NCBI RefSeq assembly: GCF_003670115.1
Contig: NZ_QQTY01000001.1
Span: forward strand, 558,001-622,000
Reading direction: 5' to 3'
Source: Natronorubrum halophilum
GTDB lineage: Archaea; Halobacteriota; Halobacteria; Halobacteriales; Natrialbaceae
DNA length: 64,000 nucleotides
The notes below the pieces were generated by a model that was not told the origin of the DNA, ran no database searches, and saw nothing but the letters and a program-made list of their open reading frames with translations. The translations under genes were made by a program, and so were the position numbers. Every line of letters begins with the position of its first letter. Position 1 is the stretch's first letter. This document shows positions 1 to 8,800 of the stretch, one piece after another.

Positions 1-150
1 CTCCTCGCGGTGCTCGGCGAACCCGCTCTTGAGGTCCTCGTTCGAGGAGGTCTGCTCGAGGTCCTCGAGGGCGTCGACGAGGCGCTGTTCGGTGTGATAG
101 GCGTGCTGGAGGCCGGATTCGAAGAGGTCTTCTATTGAGTCGATGGTCAT
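1..150 (-). CDS. DUF892/YciF-type ferritin-like protein, N-terminal part (runs off the left edge)
   Basis: Only the first 50 codons are inside the window. The start codon is the complement of 148-150. The peptide opens MTIDSIEDLFESGLQHAYHT and continues with an acidic helix, which matches the first helix of DUF892 (YciE/YciF) proteins. These are small ferritin-like four-helix proteins linked to stress in bacteria and common in haloarchaea. The metal-ligand helices lie outside the window, so the family call rests on the N-terminus alone and the exact role is unknown. Confidence 0.7.
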   Translation of the reverse strand, partial: MTIDSIEDLFESGLQHAYHTEQRLVDALEDLEQTSSNEDLKSGFAEHREE

Positions 151-241
151 TGGCGATCCGTTTGAACGGACAGCGCTGGCGTCGATAAGCGGCGAGCTTG
201 CAGGTGAGCGGAAATCGGCTCGCGTACGAAGAACGCGACGC

Positions 242-925
242 TCAGGCCGTAAACGTCAGGAAATGCCCGTCCGGGTCCCGAACCACCACCGTCTCGGTCG
301 TCTCTCGCTCGACCGATTGGACACGATCGCGAACCGCCTCGAGCGCCCGTTTCGGCTCCTCGGTTTCGAATCCGAGATCGACGTGGACCCCGCCGCGTGC
401 ATCCGCGATACCCAGATGTGGCTCCCAGAGCTCGAGCGCCATCGGTCCGTTCATGCGGACGCGCTTCCGGCTCTCACCGGTATCGACCGTCTCGAATCCG
501 AGGTCGGCGTAGAACGACGCCGCGCGCTCGAGCGATTCGACCTCGAGCACGACTTCGAAAATGCCGGCGATTCCCGGCCCGTCGACGTCCTGCTGGCCGA
601 GTTCGACGCAGTTGCCGTCCGGATCGTACAGATACAGCGACTTCGAAGGGCCGAACCGAGCTTCCTCGAGGTCGTAGTCGTCGCTCAGCCGGTCCCACCG
701 ATCGTCGTACTCCGCGACCGGGATCGAAAACGCGTAGTGGGTGTGGAGGCCGCCCCGCGGGAAGCCGTCGGGCCGTCGCACCACGAGGTCGGTTTCGCCG
801 GCCGCGAACACGAGTTCGTCGGGTCGCCGCTCGCGAACGGTCATCTCCAGGTGCTCCTCGTAAAACGTCCGCGCGGGCTCGAGATACTTGGCCTCGAGTG
901 CGAGCCAGGACAGCCCAGTGAGCAT
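242..925 (-). CDS. VOC superfamily protein with two glyoxalase/dioxygenase-like domains
   Basis: The product is 227 aa from the ATG at 925. An upstream in-frame ATG at 952 is disfavoured because a TATA-like AGTATATGG lies at 949-957, 27 nt before 925, which fits a leaderless start. Two vicinal-oxygen-chelate modules are visible: residues ~1-115, ending in a YLYDPDGNCVELG strand, and ~120-227, ending in VVVRDPDGHFLTF. The DPDGxxxE/T signature is typical of glyoxalase I, extradiol dioxygenase and fosfomycin-resistance relatives. The last E is replaced by T in the second module, so only one metal site may be complete. The substrate cannot be deduced. Confidence 0.85.
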   Translation of the reverse strand: MLTGLSWLALEAKYLEPARTFYEEHLEMTVRERRPDELVFAAGETDLVVRRPDGFPRGGLHTHYAFSIPVAEYDDRWDRLSDDYDLEEARFGPSKSLYLYDPDGNCVELGQQDVDGPGIAGIFEVVLEVESLERAASFYADLGFETVDTGESRKRVRMNGPMALELWEPHLGIADARGGVHVDLGFETEEPKRALEAVRDRVQSVERETTETVVVRDPDGHFLTFTA

Positions 926-948
926 GCCCGCACATACTCGCGGGAGGG

Positions 949-957
949 CCATATACT
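949..957 (-). promoter_or_regulatory. TATA box of the VOC gene
   Basis: The minus strand reads AGTATATGG here, centred about 27 nt before the ATG at 925. That is the archaeal TBP-site spacing for a leaderless mRNA, and it supports the internal start. Confidence 0.5.
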
Positions 958-1386
958 GTCGGCCGGAGGCTGTCCGTTGGCGTCTCGACCGTCGTCCGGC
1001 GAGTTCGACGCTGTCGACGCCGCCGCGGCGTGATCGGTTGTCATCTCAGCGGTCAGTATAGGCGAAGAACGGTGCACTCACCGCGAGCGAGCAAAGGGAG
1101 CGAACGGGCCGACGACCGACCCGTAGGGGAGGGAGGAGTGCTTTTCATCAACGTTTTGCCGAGCGACCGAGCGCCAGCGAGGGAGCGCAGAGCAAAAGGT
1201 TGGCACGTATAGTGTACAGCGACGTTCAGCAACGCCGTGACCTCACAATCGGTGCCATCCAGCGTAGCAACGCGTCGCCGACAGCACAGCCGGTACAGAC
1301 AGCAGGATCGGGACATCAACGGTGTGCCTCGAGTCGGAGAAATTCCGATCCCACGTTTATGCGTCCCGCGACCGTAGCGTCCCGGT
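953..1386. other. Intergenic spacer, no gene seen
   Basis: About 430 nt between divergent genes. It holds GCGAGCGAGC-type low-complexity sequence (~1080-1200) of the kind that fills haloarchaeal spacers. A TTTAT element at 1353-1361 lies about 27 nt before the ATG at 1387 and probably serves that gene. No credible coding region or RNA gene was recognised. Confidence 0.5.
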
Positions 1387-2070
1387 ATGAACTTTCGCGC
1401 CGACGAATCCGCGACCGACTTCCTCGAGATCGACCGCTTTGACGACGGCGTCGGCTGGATCGCCCATCCGGACGAAGCGATGGAACGGGCGAGTCACGCC
1501 CTCGAGATCGACGGCGAGGTCTGGGTCTTCGACCCCGTCGACGCCGAGGGGATCGACGACCTGTTCGCCGAATTCGGCGACGTGGCCGGCGTCGCCATCC
1601 TGCTCGATCGCCACAAGCGCGACGCCGCCGAGATCGCGAACCGGCACGACGTCCCGGTCTACCTTCCCAGGTGCTTCGAAGGCGTCACCGAGGAGATCGA
1701 TGCCCCGGTCGCCCGCTTTTCGGGCGAGTTGTCGAATACCGGTCTCGAGGCCCACACTGTAGTCGACAACCGCTTCTGGAAGGAAGTCGCCCTCTACGAT
1801 CCCGACGACGGAACGCTCCTCGTTCCCGAGTCGGTCGGGACCACGTCGTACTTTCTGGCCGGGAACGAACGACTCGGCGTCCACCCGATGCGCCGCCCCG
1901 TTCCACCACGGGAGGAGTTGGGCGGGTTCGCCCCGGAGCGCATCCTCGTCGGTCACGGTCCCGGGATCACGACCGACGCCGCGACGGCGCTCGAGGACGC
2001 GCTCGCGAACTCGCGACGCCACACGCCCCGGTTGTACGCGACGATGATCCGGCAATTGCTTCCCGTCTAG
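1387..2070 (+). CDS. Metallo-beta-lactamase-fold-like protein with degenerate metal site (haloarchaeal conserved)
   Basis: 227 aa, leaderless by the TATA-like element at 1353-1361. Spacing of strands and the C-terminal ERILVGHGPGI segment (residues ~190-200) resemble haloarchaeal MBL-fold hydrolases. Where the metal-binding HxHxDH loop should be, after VAGVAIL, it reads LDRHKRDAAEIA. Most ligand histidines are therefore absent, and a structural or non-metal role is likely. The HGP at the C-terminus is the best-preserved motif. The fold call is moderate and the function unknown. The next gene starts 90 nt downstream with its own TATA-like sequence. Confidence 0.7.
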   Translation: MNFRADESATDFLEIDRFDDGVGWIAHPDEAMERASHALEIDGEVWVFDPVDAEGIDDLFAEFGDVAGVAILLDRHKRDAAEIANRHDVPVYLPRCFEGVTEEIDAPVARFSGELSNTGLEAHTVVDNRFWKEVALYDPDDGTLLVPESVGTTSYFLAGNERLGVHPMRRPVPPREELGGFAPERILVGHGPGITTDAATALEDALANSRRHTPRLYATMIRQLLPV

Positions 2071-2133
2071 CGCGATACCGATTTTCGATAGCGCCGCGAC
2101 TATCACGAGGAGGCCGGCGTGGGACACATCTAA

Positions 2134-2150
2134 CTACGATCCTCTCGTAG
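2134..2150. repeat. Short inverted repeat before the 2161 gene
   Basis: CTACGA (2134-2139) and TCGTAG (2145-2150) form a 6-bp inverted repeat with a 5-nt spacer, overlapping the core promoter of the GTG-started gene at 2161. It could be an operator, or chance. Confidence 0.3.
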
Positions 2151-2160
2151 TACGGCTATC

Positions 2161-2586
2161 GTGGTCTACATCACGCAGGCGCTCGTCGACGTCTTACTCG
2201 ACCTGGCCAGCGACGGCGATCCGAATCGCGTGACGACGGGCGTCTCGGTCACCCCGGCGGGCGAACTCGAGGGCTCCGAGATCGGTCTACGACCCGAGAC
2301 GCCGGTGTTCACGGATTTCTTCCTCCCCGATCCCGAAAACCCGGTCAACGCCGTCTTCGGCGTCAATCTCTCGACGCCCGCCCTCCAGACCCAGGGCCAG
2401 TTCGTCTCCCATCCGATCAGGGAACTCGAGGTGACCAGGCGAGACGACCTCGCTGAAGTGATCTTCGTCGCCGTCCCGCCGTGGGAACTCGACGACCGGT
2501 CGTTCGCCGCCTTCGACCGCCGCGGTCAACGCCAGCCGCTCGAAGTTATCGACGCCCAACCGCCGGACCAGTCGCTGTCGGGCTAG
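2161..2586 (+). CDS. Conserved haloarchaeal protein of unknown function
   Basis: 141 aa with a GTG start; ACATCTAAC at ~2126-2134 about 27 nt upstream fits a leaderless transcript. The protein is soluble and acidic. It opens VYITQALVDVLLDLASDGDP and contains the conserved-looking stretches NPVNAVFGVNLSTP and VSHPIRELEVTRRDDLAEV, then a VAVPPWELDD loop. The overall shape resembles small JAB/MPN-like or nucleotide-metabolism accessory proteins of haloarchaea, but no catalytic signature (such as a JAMM motif) is present. I recognise the family only as widespread in haloarchaea and assign no function. Confidence 0.75.
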   Translation: MVYITQALVDVLLDLASDGDPNRVTTGVSVTPAGELEGSEIGLRPETPVFTDFFLPDPENPVNAVFGVNLSTPALQTQGQFVSHPIRELEVTRRDDLAEVIFVAVPPWELDDRSFAAFDRRGQRQPLEVIDAQPPDQSLSG

Positions 2587-2929
2587 ACGCGCGTTCGCCG
2601 ATTGACGGTCACGTAAAACGGGATGGGCGGTCACGAATCACGAAAGAAAGAACGTGCGCGTGAGCGCACCGGAACGGGGAAGACCCGCTCGCGATTCGTT
2701 CAGTTGCCCGGTGTTGCTGGTCCGTTGCCACCGATTATTCGATCGACGATGCTCCCGCGATTCGACTCTCGACCGTCCTCGTCGTCGTCCGTCGGAGACG
2801 GAAAGTCGGGAATGTGTGGCATGCGTCTCGACCTCCATCGTACCCTCGGGCGCTCGAGACGGATACCGACCCACCCTGTCGATGCCGGGGCGAGGTCCGG
2901 AGTCGTCGGTCTCGTTCGGTTCGGATCCG
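2587..2929. other. Spacer between convergent genes
   Basis: About 340 nt with no assured gene. The only candidate is a 40-codon minus-strand reading frame at 2700-2822, listed separately. No hairpin terminator or RNA gene was recognised. Confidence 0.4.
2700..2822 (-). CDS. Possible micro-protein (40 aa), doubtful
   Basis: A 40-codon frame starting MPHIPDFPSPTDDDEDGR and ending GNGPATPGN. The acidic middle is typical of haloarchaeal coding sequence, and the frame follows the RHH gene on the same strand by about 107 nt. No promoter or Shine-Dalgarno stands out, and short acidic frames arise by chance in this GC-rich DNA. It is kept only as a candidate. Confidence 0.25.
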   Translation of the reverse strand: MPHIPDFPSPTDDDEDGRESNRGSIVDRIIGGNGPATPGN

Positions 2930-3139
2930 CTACTCGAGGTAGCCGAGTCCGCGAAGCTGTTCGGTGATCTCCTCGAACTCCGCTTCGGTGAGTTCGCCCT
3001 CCTTCTGGTGTTGGATGACGATACTGCGAAGCAGGAACCGAACGAGATCGCTCGTGCTCTGGAAACTCGTCCCTTCGATCGTCTCCTCGACGCGTTCGGC
3101 GAGGTCCTTCGGGATCGAAACCGTCGTATATTCCGTCAT
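2930..3139 (-). CDS. Ribbon-helix-helix (CopG/Arc-type) DNA-binding protein
   Basis: 69 aa from the ATG at 3139. The N-terminal ribbon EYTTVSIPKDLAERVEETIE (residues ~3-22) and the following helices SDLVRFLLRSIVIQ match RHH/CopG transcription factors. The C-terminal ~20 residues (ELTEAEFEEITEQLRGLGYLE) form an extra acidic helix that may set dimer contacts. A longer frame reaching 3244 is rejected: its extension is Arg-rich and unlike haloarchaeal coding. It is divergent from the DUF5789-like gene 89 nt away and could control that intergenic region. No toxin partner is adjacent. Confidence 0.85.
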   Translation of the reverse strand: MTEYTTVSIPKDLAERVEETIEGTSFQSTSDLVRFLLRSIVIQHQKEGELTEAEFEEITEQLRGLGYLE

Positions 3140-3228
3140 ACACGATACTCTGTCGCCGGCGGGAAATGCGTGTCGGCAGCGAGGACGTCTTCGTAGCGGT
3201 TTTGCTATCGGACGCAGTATCCGTTCCC

Positions 3229-3558
3229 ATGGGAGTCCGACCACCCTCGAGCGGAGACGACGATGAACCCGAGAGTGTCGAGTTCGGTATCGCCGCCGTC
3301 GACGCGCGTCTCAAAGACGCTGATCTCTCGTTCCCAGCGACGAAAGACGACGTCGCGGCCGAACTCGGTCACAAACAGATCCCCTACGACGTCCACGGAA
3401 GCGACGTCGCGCTGGGTGAGATACTCGCGGACGTCGACACCGCGGAGTTCCGGTCCCGACAGGAACTGTTAAACGACCTTCACGGACCCTTCGAGGAGTA
3501 TCGGCGGAATAACTCCGGCGGCGTCTTCCAGCAGGTTCGGTCGATGCTTCCGTTCTGA
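3229..3558 (+). CDS. DUF5789-like small haloarchaeal protein
   Basis: 109 aa from the ATG at 3229. An upstream ATG at 3166 is in frame, but its leader peptide is not haloarchaea-like. The core, VDARLKDADLSFPATKDDVA, then an EIPYD-like QIPYDVHG and a C-terminal ELLNDLHGPFEEYRR, matches the DUF5789 pattern I know from haloarchaea (small proteins with a possible PRC or HTH-like fold). Function is unknown. It is convergent with aglJ, with a 9-nt gap between the two stop codons. Confidence 0.75.
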   Translation: MGVRPPSSGDDDEPESVEFGIAAVDARLKDADLSFPATKDDVAAELGHKQIPYDVHGSDVALGEILADVDTAEFRSRQELLNDLHGPFEEYRRNNSGGVFQQVRSMLPF

Positions 3559-3567
3559 GGACCGTGG

Positions 3568-4605
3568 TTACGGGTCGTCGTCGTCCCGATCCAAGTGATC
3601 CGGCTCTCGAGTCTTTCGCGTGATCTGCTCGAGACGGCGTCGCTGCTCGCGATGCAGCGTGACGAGCATATCGGAGAGCACGCCGAACATGAGCAACTGG
3701 ACGCCGAGTAAGATCGCGGCCGCGGACGCCATGGCCATGATCTCGTGGCCCTGCCCGTACTGGACCCACTGCCAGAGCACGTACGACGCGATGACGCCGC
3801 CGGAAACGATCCCGCCGGCACCGAGGCTGCCGAAGTAAAACAGCGGATTGTTCGTCTTGGCGAGCGAATACAGCGCGAGGATGATCGTCCCGCCGTCTCT
3901 GAGCGGATGGAGGTTCGTCTCCGACTCCTCCGGGCGGGCGCTGTAACTGATCGGGACGACCGTGGTGTCGATCCCGTGTTTGACGCACTCGACCGCGAGT
4001 TCCGTCTCGAGCGTAAACCCGTCCGAATCGAGCGAGAGCCGATCGAACGAGTCGACGGTAAACGCACGGTAGCCCGAGAGGATGTCGTCGTAGTCCGCGC
4101 CGTGAATGAACCGGAACGAGCGGTTGATCACTCGGTTGCCGATGCCGTTTAGCGCGCGCATGGCGTCGTCGTCCATGTCGGCAAATCGGTTGCCGATGAC
4201 GTGTTCGTACCCCCGCGAGAGGGGCTCGATCATCGTGTCCGCGTCGGCCGGTTCGTAGGTCCCGTCGCCGTCGACCATCACCACGTAGGGGACGTCGATA
4301 TACCTGAGCGCCTCGCGGACGGCCTGCCCCTTCCCGTCGCCGGATTGGACGAGCACGTGAGCCCCGCGGTCGCGGGCGATTTCGCGCGTCTCGTCACTCG
4401 AGTCGCCGTCGACGACGAAGACGTTCGTGTACCCCGCCTCGTGAAAGTCGTCGATGACGTCGCCGATCGTGGCCGCCTCGTCGAGCGTCGGAATGAGGAT
4501 ACAGACCTCGTTGGAGGCGATCTCACGCGTCTCACTGGTCATGGTGACTGCTCCACCATCACCGATCGAACTGTCCGAGTTCGCGTGAGCCACGTCATTG
4601 TCCAT
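3568..4605 (-). CDS. aglJ: AglJ: dolichol-phosphate hexosyltransferase starting the S-layer N-glycan
   Basis: 345 aa, GT2 family with a GT-A fold. After an acidic N-terminal tail (~1-32) comes VCILIPTLDEAATIGDVIDD, then a DGD metal/nucleotide motif in MVDGDGTYEPADAD and the acceptor region ILSGYRAFT. Two hydrophobic segments at the C-terminus (~248-275 and ~288-312) anchor it in the membrane. In Haloferax volcanii, AglJ transfers the first hexose to dolichol phosphate for N-glycosylation of the S-layer protein. The start at 4605 is favoured over 4542 because TACGTTTTTG lies ~30 nt upstream. It follows aglM by 75 nt on the same strand. Confidence 0.92.
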   Translation of the reverse strand: MDNDVAHANSDSSIGDGGAVTMTSETREIASNEVCILIPTLDEAATIGDVIDDFHEAGYTNVFVVDGDSSDETREIARDRGAHVLVQSGDGKGQAVREALRYIDVPYVVMVDGDGTYEPADADTMIEPLSRGYEHVIGNRFADMDDDAMRALNGIGNRVINRSFRFIHGADYDDILSGYRAFTVDSFDRLSLDSDGFTLETELAVECVKHGIDTTVVPISYSARPEESETNLHPLRDGGTIILALYSLAKTNNPLFYFGSLGAGGIVSGGVIASYVLWQWVQYGQGHEIMAMASAAAILLGVQLLMFGVLSDMLVTLHREQRRRLEQITRKTREPDHLDRDDDDP

Positions 4606-4680
4606 CGACAGGTATTCTTCTGCCAGAACGCAAAAACGTACTGATTGACCAGTGATCGACCTGCGGAGGATCGATCGTGA

Positions 4681-5970
4681 TTACCAGGTGAGTCCCTCGT
4701 AGACGTCGAGTTCGTCCGTGTCGACGTCGATCCGGCGACCGTCGACGAGGATTCGCCGTGCCATCCCCTCGAAGGAGAGGTCGTCGAACTCGGGCCAGTC
4801 GGTCGCGACGACCGCGCCGTCGGCACCCTCGAGCGCGTCGACAGCCGATTCGGCGTACTCCACGTCGGGATACGCGGGCCGAACGTTCTCGATCGCAACC
4901 GGGTCGTAGGCGACGACCGTCGCGCCGCGATCCTGGAGCGACTCGATCACGTCGAGCGCGCGAGACTTGCGGATATCGTCGGTGCCGGGCTTGAACGACA
5001 GCCCGAGTACGGCGATGCGAGCCCCCTCGAGCGGGACGTGCTCGGCGAGCAGATCGACCAGTCGGCGGGGCTGGGCGTCGTTGACCGCGACGACGGCGTC
5101 GAGCAGTTCGGGGTCGTATCCCTGCGCTCGAGCGCCGGCTCGCAGGGCGTCGACGTCTTTCGGGAAACAGGAGCCGCCCCACCCCAGTCCCGAGCGCATG
5201 AACCGCTCGGAGATGCGGTCGTCGAGACCGACGGCCGCGAGCACTTCGTAGGCGTCCGCGCCGTACTCCGTGGCGATATTGCCGAGTTCGTTCACCAGCG
5301 ACACTTTCGAGGCGAGGAAGGCGTTGTTGGCGTACTTGATGAGTTCCGCCTCGCGGATGTCGGTTTCGACGAGATTCGTCCCCTCGCGCGCGACGATCGG
5401 GGCGTAGAGTTCGCGCAGCGTCGCGGCCGCGCCCTCGCTCGTCGCCCCGACGACGACCTTGTCCGGTTCGAGGAAGTCCTCGACGGCCGTCCCCATCCGG
5501 AGGAACTCGGGGTTCATCGCGAGTTCGAGGCTGTCGCCGATCCGCGTGCCGGATTCGGTCTCGAGGATCGGGCCGACGACGTCCTGGGTGGTGCCCGGAA
5601 GGACCGTGCTCTTGACGACCACGAGGTGGTCGTCGTCCTTCTCGGCGAGCGCGCGACCGAGGGACTCGGAGCCGGCTTGCATGATCGCCAGATCGAGGCT
5701 GCCGTCGTCGGCCTGCGGCGTCGGCAGACAGAGGAAGGTGACGTCGGTCTCGCGAACCGCGGCGTAGTCGGTCGTCGCCCGGAGGTTCGTGCCGGCGTGC
5801 TCGGCGATCCGTTCCTCGAGACCCGACTCGTGGATCGGTGCCTCGCCGGCGTTGATCGTCTCGACGGTCTCTGCGTCGATTTCGACGTTGACCACGTCGT
5901 GTCCGAGATCCGCGAGGCAGGCGGCGACCGTCGTCCCGACGTACCCGCTGCCGACGATAGAAACGTGCAT
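4681..5970 (-). CDS. aglM: UDP-glucose 6-dehydrogenase AglM (nucleotide-sugar dehydrogenase)
   Basis: 429 aa, the usual family length. The Rossmann motif GSGYVGTTVAACLADLGHDV (residues ~7-26) binds NAD. The central domain shows ELIKYANNAFLASKVSLVNE, and the catalytic cysteine sits in GWGGSCFPKD (~res 265). The C-terminal UDP-binding domain begins IAVLGLSFKPGTDDIRKS. The enzyme oxidises UDP-glucose (or a related UDP-hexose) to the uronic acid; in H. volcanii AglM supplies glucuronic acid for the N-glycan. Its place directly before aglJ supports that role rather than exopolysaccharide synthesis alone. Confidence 0.92.
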   Translation of the reverse strand: MHVSIVGSGYVGTTVAACLADLGHDVVNVEIDAETVETINAGEAPIHESGLEERIAEHAGTNLRATTDYAAVRETDVTFLCLPTPQADDGSLDLAIMQAGSESLGRALAEKDDDHLVVVKSTVLPGTTQDVVGPILETESGTRIGDSLELAMNPEFLRMGTAVEDFLEPDKVVVGATSEGAAATLRELYAPIVAREGTNLVETDIREAELIKYANNAFLASKVSLVNELGNIATEYGADAYEVLAAVGLDDRISERFMRSGLGWGGSCFPKDVDALRAGARAQGYDPELLDAVVAVNDAQPRRLVDLLAEHVPLEGARIAVLGLSFKPGTDDIRKSRALDVIESLQDRGATVVAYDPVAIENVRPAYPDVEYAESAVDALEGADGAVVATDWPEFDDLSFEGMARRILVDGRRIDVDTDELDVYEGLTW

Positions 5971-6064
5971 ACCGTCCGTGAGGGGGGTCAGCGGTTAGTC
6001 AGTTTTGGGTTCGCTCGAGCGCGGGGAACGGCGACGGCACCGTTACTCGAGCGCGCCGCAACTA

Positions 6065-7027
6065 CTACTCGAGCGCGCGTCGCAGATCGTCGACGGCTTC
6101 GTCGTAGGCCGCGTGGGCACGGTCGAGGTCCACCGGCTCCGAAATCATCCCGAAAAAGCCGTGGATCATGTCGTCGTAGTTGCGATAGGTGACCGGTACG
6201 CCGGCGGCTTCGAGCCGGTCGGCGTAGGCGGCGCCGTCGTCCCGGAGCGGATCGAAGCCGGCGGTCATGATCGTCGCCGGCGGGAGTGCAGCGAGGTCGT
6301 TCGCGAGCCGCGGCATCGCGTAGACGTTCCCCTCGTCGATCTCGCGCCCGAAGTAGTGCTCGCGGAACCACGCCATCTCGTCAGCCGTCAGGAAGTAGCC
6401 CTCGTCGTTTTCGCGATAGGATTCGGTTTCGTTCGCGGTTCCCGTTACGGGGTAAATCAGCAACTGGTAGGCGACCGCCGGCCCGCCGCGATCGCGAGCG
6501 AGCAGGGCCGTCGCCGCCGCTAGATTACCGCCAGCGCTGTCGCCCGCGAGGACGATTCGATCCGGATCCGCGGCCAGTTCCGAGGCCGCGTCGGCCGCCC
6601 ACTCGAGGGCCGCATAACAGTCCTCGAGCCCCGCGGGAAACGGGTGCTCGGGCGCGAGTCGGTAGTCGACGCTGACGACCGGATAACCGGACTCGGCGGC
6701 GAGTTTTCGACAGGTACCGTCGTGCGTGTCGACGCCCCCGATGACCCAGCCGCCGCCGTGGAAGTAGAGCACCAGCGGGCGATCCTCGCCGGCCGTTCCG
6801 GGCTCGTAGATGCGGACCGGCAGGTCGCCGTCGGGGCCGTCGATTCGCCGGTCCGTGACCGACTCGAGGTCGATCGTCGGCTCACCGCCGAGACCCAGGT
6901 CGTCGAACAGTTGGCGGGCTTCCCGAGCCGACACCTCGTCGAACGACGGCGCGTCGAGCGAGTTGTACCTCTCGAGAAAGACCTTGACGTCGGGATGTGG
7001 TTCGGGTGCGCGAGATGGTGTCATCAC
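6065..7027 (-). CDS. Alpha/beta hydrolase of the hormone-sensitive-lipase (HSL) esterase family
   Basis: 320 aa. The oxyanion-hole motif HGGGW is at residues 90-94, the nucleophile elbow GDSAGG at 162-167 (Ser164), the acid in GFDPLRDDG, and the catalytic His in DDMIHGFFG. This is a complete triad in the HSL (group IV) carboxylesterase arrangement; substrates are probably short acyl esters. GATTTTTGTTG about 26 nt upstream suits a leaderless start at the first of two adjacent ATGs. It is divergent from pyrE. No signal peptide is seen, so it is probably cytoplasmic. Confidence 0.88.
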   Translation of the reverse strand: MMTPSRAPEPHPDVKVFLERYNSLDAPSFDEVSAREARQLFDDLGLGGEPTIDLESVTDRRIDGPDGDLPVRIYEPGTAGEDRPLVLYFHGGGWVIGGVDTHDGTCRKLAAESGYPVVSVDYRLAPEHPFPAGLEDCYAALEWAADAASELAADPDRIVLAGDSAGGNLAAATALLARDRGGPAVAYQLLIYPVTGTANETESYRENDEGYFLTADEMAWFREHYFGREIDEGNVYAMPRLANDLAALPPATIMTAGFDPLRDDGAAYADRLEAAGVPVTYRNYDDMIHGFFGMISEPVDLDRAHAAYDEAVDDLRRALE

Positions 7028-7133
7028 ACGCTACTCTCACCGGAATCAACAAAAATCTACGTTCCCGATGCGCCCGTTCGAAGCACACGGTGGACGATTC
7101 GCGTTCGCGCGCCGCCCCGTACAGTTCCACACC

Positions 7134-7142
7134 GCTTATTTC
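7134..7142 (+). promoter_or_regulatory. TATA box of pyrE
   Basis: CTTATTTCG here is centred about 27 nt before the pyrE ATG at 7166, giving a leaderless transcript. Confidence 0.5.
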
Positions 7143-7165
7143 GGTTCGGTGCGCCCCTTCGAGCA

Positions 7166-7693
7166 ATGACGAATCAGGCACTCATCGATGCCCTTCGCGA
7201 CGCCGAAGCCGTCGAGTTCGGCGAGTTCGAACTCTCCCACGGCGGCACCAGCGAGTACTACGTCGACAAATACCTCTTCGAAACCGATCCGCGCTGTCTC
7301 GAGGCCGTCGCCGACGCCTTCGCCGAGCGCCTGAGCGCGGACGACAAACTCGGCGGCGTCGCCCTCGGCGGCGTACCCCTCGCCGCGGCGACCAGCGTCG
7401 CGGCCGGCGTCCCCTACGTCATCGCGCGCAAGCAGCGAAAGGAGTACGGCACCGGGAACCTGATCGAGGGCCGACTCGAGGAGGGCGAGGAGGTCGTCGT
7501 CGTCGAGGATATCGTGACGACGGGCACCAGTCTCGTAGACGCCATCGAGGCGCTCCGGGAGGCTGGCGCGACCGTCGACCGCGCGCTGGTCGTCGTCGAC
7601 CGCGAGGAGGGCGGCCGCGAGAACGTCGAGGACGCCGGCGTCGAGATGGAGGCGCTCGTGACCGCGAGCGACCTGCTGGCCGACCGAGACTAG
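7166..7693 (+). CDS. pyrE: Orotate phosphoribosyltransferase
   Basis: 175 aa. The start is fixed by the TATA box at 7134-7142 and by homology-like opening residues [20 protein letters not shown]. The catalytic-loop region [16 protein letters not shown] and the PRPP-binding loop [13 protein letters not shown] (~res 111-122) are intact. It converts orotate and PRPP to orotidine monophosphate in pyrimidine synthesis. An upstream in-frame extension exists only because of high GC and is rejected. It is monocistronic; 470 nt of repeat-like spacer follow. Confidence 0.95.
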   Translation: MTNQALIDALRDAEAVEFGEFELSHGGTSEYYVDKYLFETDPRCLEAVADAFAERLSADDKLGGVALGGVPLAAATSVAAGVPYVIARKQRKEYGTGNLIEGRLEEGEEVVVVEDIVTTGTSLVDAIEALREAGATVDRALVVVDREEGGRENVEDAGVEMEALVTASDLLADRD

Positions 7694-8161
7694 TCTGCGT
7701 TCGCCTGTTGGGCAGTGAACGTCCTCTCACGTCTTGTCGAGAACGGTACTCTGTCCGGGTCGCGCGGCGCGCTGGCGAGGCGTTCGGGTGACCGCGAGAA
7801 CGCCTCGTCGAACCGCGAGGGACGAGTAAGCGACGCGAACGAGTCGGATGGGGAGGACGAGGCGCGAGCGTCGGGAGCGCCTCGAGGAGGCGAACGGGGA
7901 ACGAAGTGACCCGTGAGCGGCGCGGTTGCGGGTGGGACTGAAAGGAGCCGACGAGTTCGAGGAAGGCGGACGACGTCCTCGCAAGCGAAGCGAGCGAGGG
8001 GGCAGCGAGACGTGCAGCGTCTCGCAGAGCAAGCACCGTAGCGAGCGAAGCGAGTGAGGAGCGCAGCGACACCCCCGACTCGATCCCGTCGGGGGCTTTC
8101 GAGGTGGTCGCGATCCCACCCCTCTCCATCTCCGAGACGACAGCTGAACTGAAACTCGAAA
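7694..8161. repeat. Spacer rich in GCGAGC/GAAGCGAGCGAG low-complexity repeats with a GC hairpin
   Basis: Between convergent pyrE and the aldolase gene, 468 nt hold repeated short words such as AAGCGAGCGAG and GCGAGCGAAGCGAG, an ACGTGCAGCGTC direct-repeat-like patch, and near the 3' side a perfect 8-bp stem CCCCCGAC (8072-8079) / GTCGGGGG (8088-8095) with an 8-nt loop. No gene is credible. Such spacers are common in haloarchaea; the hairpin could end transcription from either side. Confidence 0.55.
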
Positions 8162-8800
8162 CTACTGCCCGTACGACTCGAACTTCTCGAGCACCGTCTC
8201 CAACTGCTCGTCGGAGAGCGTCCGCGGTTCGAGCCCCGCAGCCGTCGTCTGCAAGTACAGTCGCGCCAGGCTCTCGACGTGGTGGGTGTTCTCGAGGGCG
8301 GTCTCGAGATCCGACGCAGTAACCACGAGCCCGTGGTTTTCGATGAACGTCGCCGTCGCGTCGGCGTCCATCGCGGCCACGATGTTCTCGGCGAGCGCGT
8401 CGGTCCCGTACGGTGCGTACTCGGCGACTGGCACGCGCTTTCCGACCGCGACGATCATGTAGTGGATCGGCGGCAGCGGTTGGTGGGCGACCGCCATCGT
8501 CGTTGACCACGGCGAGTGGGTGTGGACGATCGCGCCGACGTCCTCGCGCCGGTAGATCGCGGCGTGCATCGGCACCTCGCTGCTCGGGGCCATCTCGCCG
8601 TCGCGTTGCTCGCCGTCCACGCCGACGACGGGGACGTCCGCGGCGTCGAAACTGTCGTACGGGACGCCGGTCGGCGTGACCGCGAAGGCGTCGCCGGTGG
8701 CGCCGTCGCGAACGCTCAGGTTGCCCGTTCGCCCGGGCGTCAACGCGGCGAGTTCCGGCGCGTGCTCGACCACCGCTCGCCGCTGGGTCTCGAGGTTCAC
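8162..8800 (-). CDS. Class II aldolase/adducin family protein (FucA-like)
   Basis: 212 aa. The pattern TGNLSVRDG, the zinc ligands in [12 protein letters not shown] and [13 protein letters not shown], and a third His in ENHGLVV are the class II aldolase signature (L-fuculose-phosphate/ribulose-phosphate type). It should cleave a phosphorylated sugar to dihydroxyacetone phosphate and an aldehyde, but the exact sugar is not readable. Its start overlaps the stop of the upstream HAD gene by 4 nt, so they are co-translated; a sugar-phosphate pathway is suggested by that pairing. Confidence 0.85.
   Translation of the reverse strand: MNLETQRRAVVEHAPELAALTPGRTGNLSVRDGATGDAFAVTPTGVPYDSFDAADVPVVGVDGEQRDGEMAPSSEVPMHAAIYRREDVGAIVHTHSPWSTTMAVAHQPLPPIHYMIVAVGKRVPVAEYAPYGTDALAENIVAAMDADATATFIENHGLVVTASDLETALENTHHVESLARLYLQTTAAGLEPRTLSDEQLETVLEKFESYGQ

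Noticed and set aside
3140-3244. Extended N-terminus of the RHH protein
   Set aside because: The extension is Arg-rich and not like the family; the ATG at 3139 begins directly at the DNA-binding ribbon.
7960-8070. Possible CRISPR array in GCGAGCGAAGCGAG repeats
   Set aside because: Repeat units are short, overlapping and irregular, there are no unique spacers of constant length and no cas genes.
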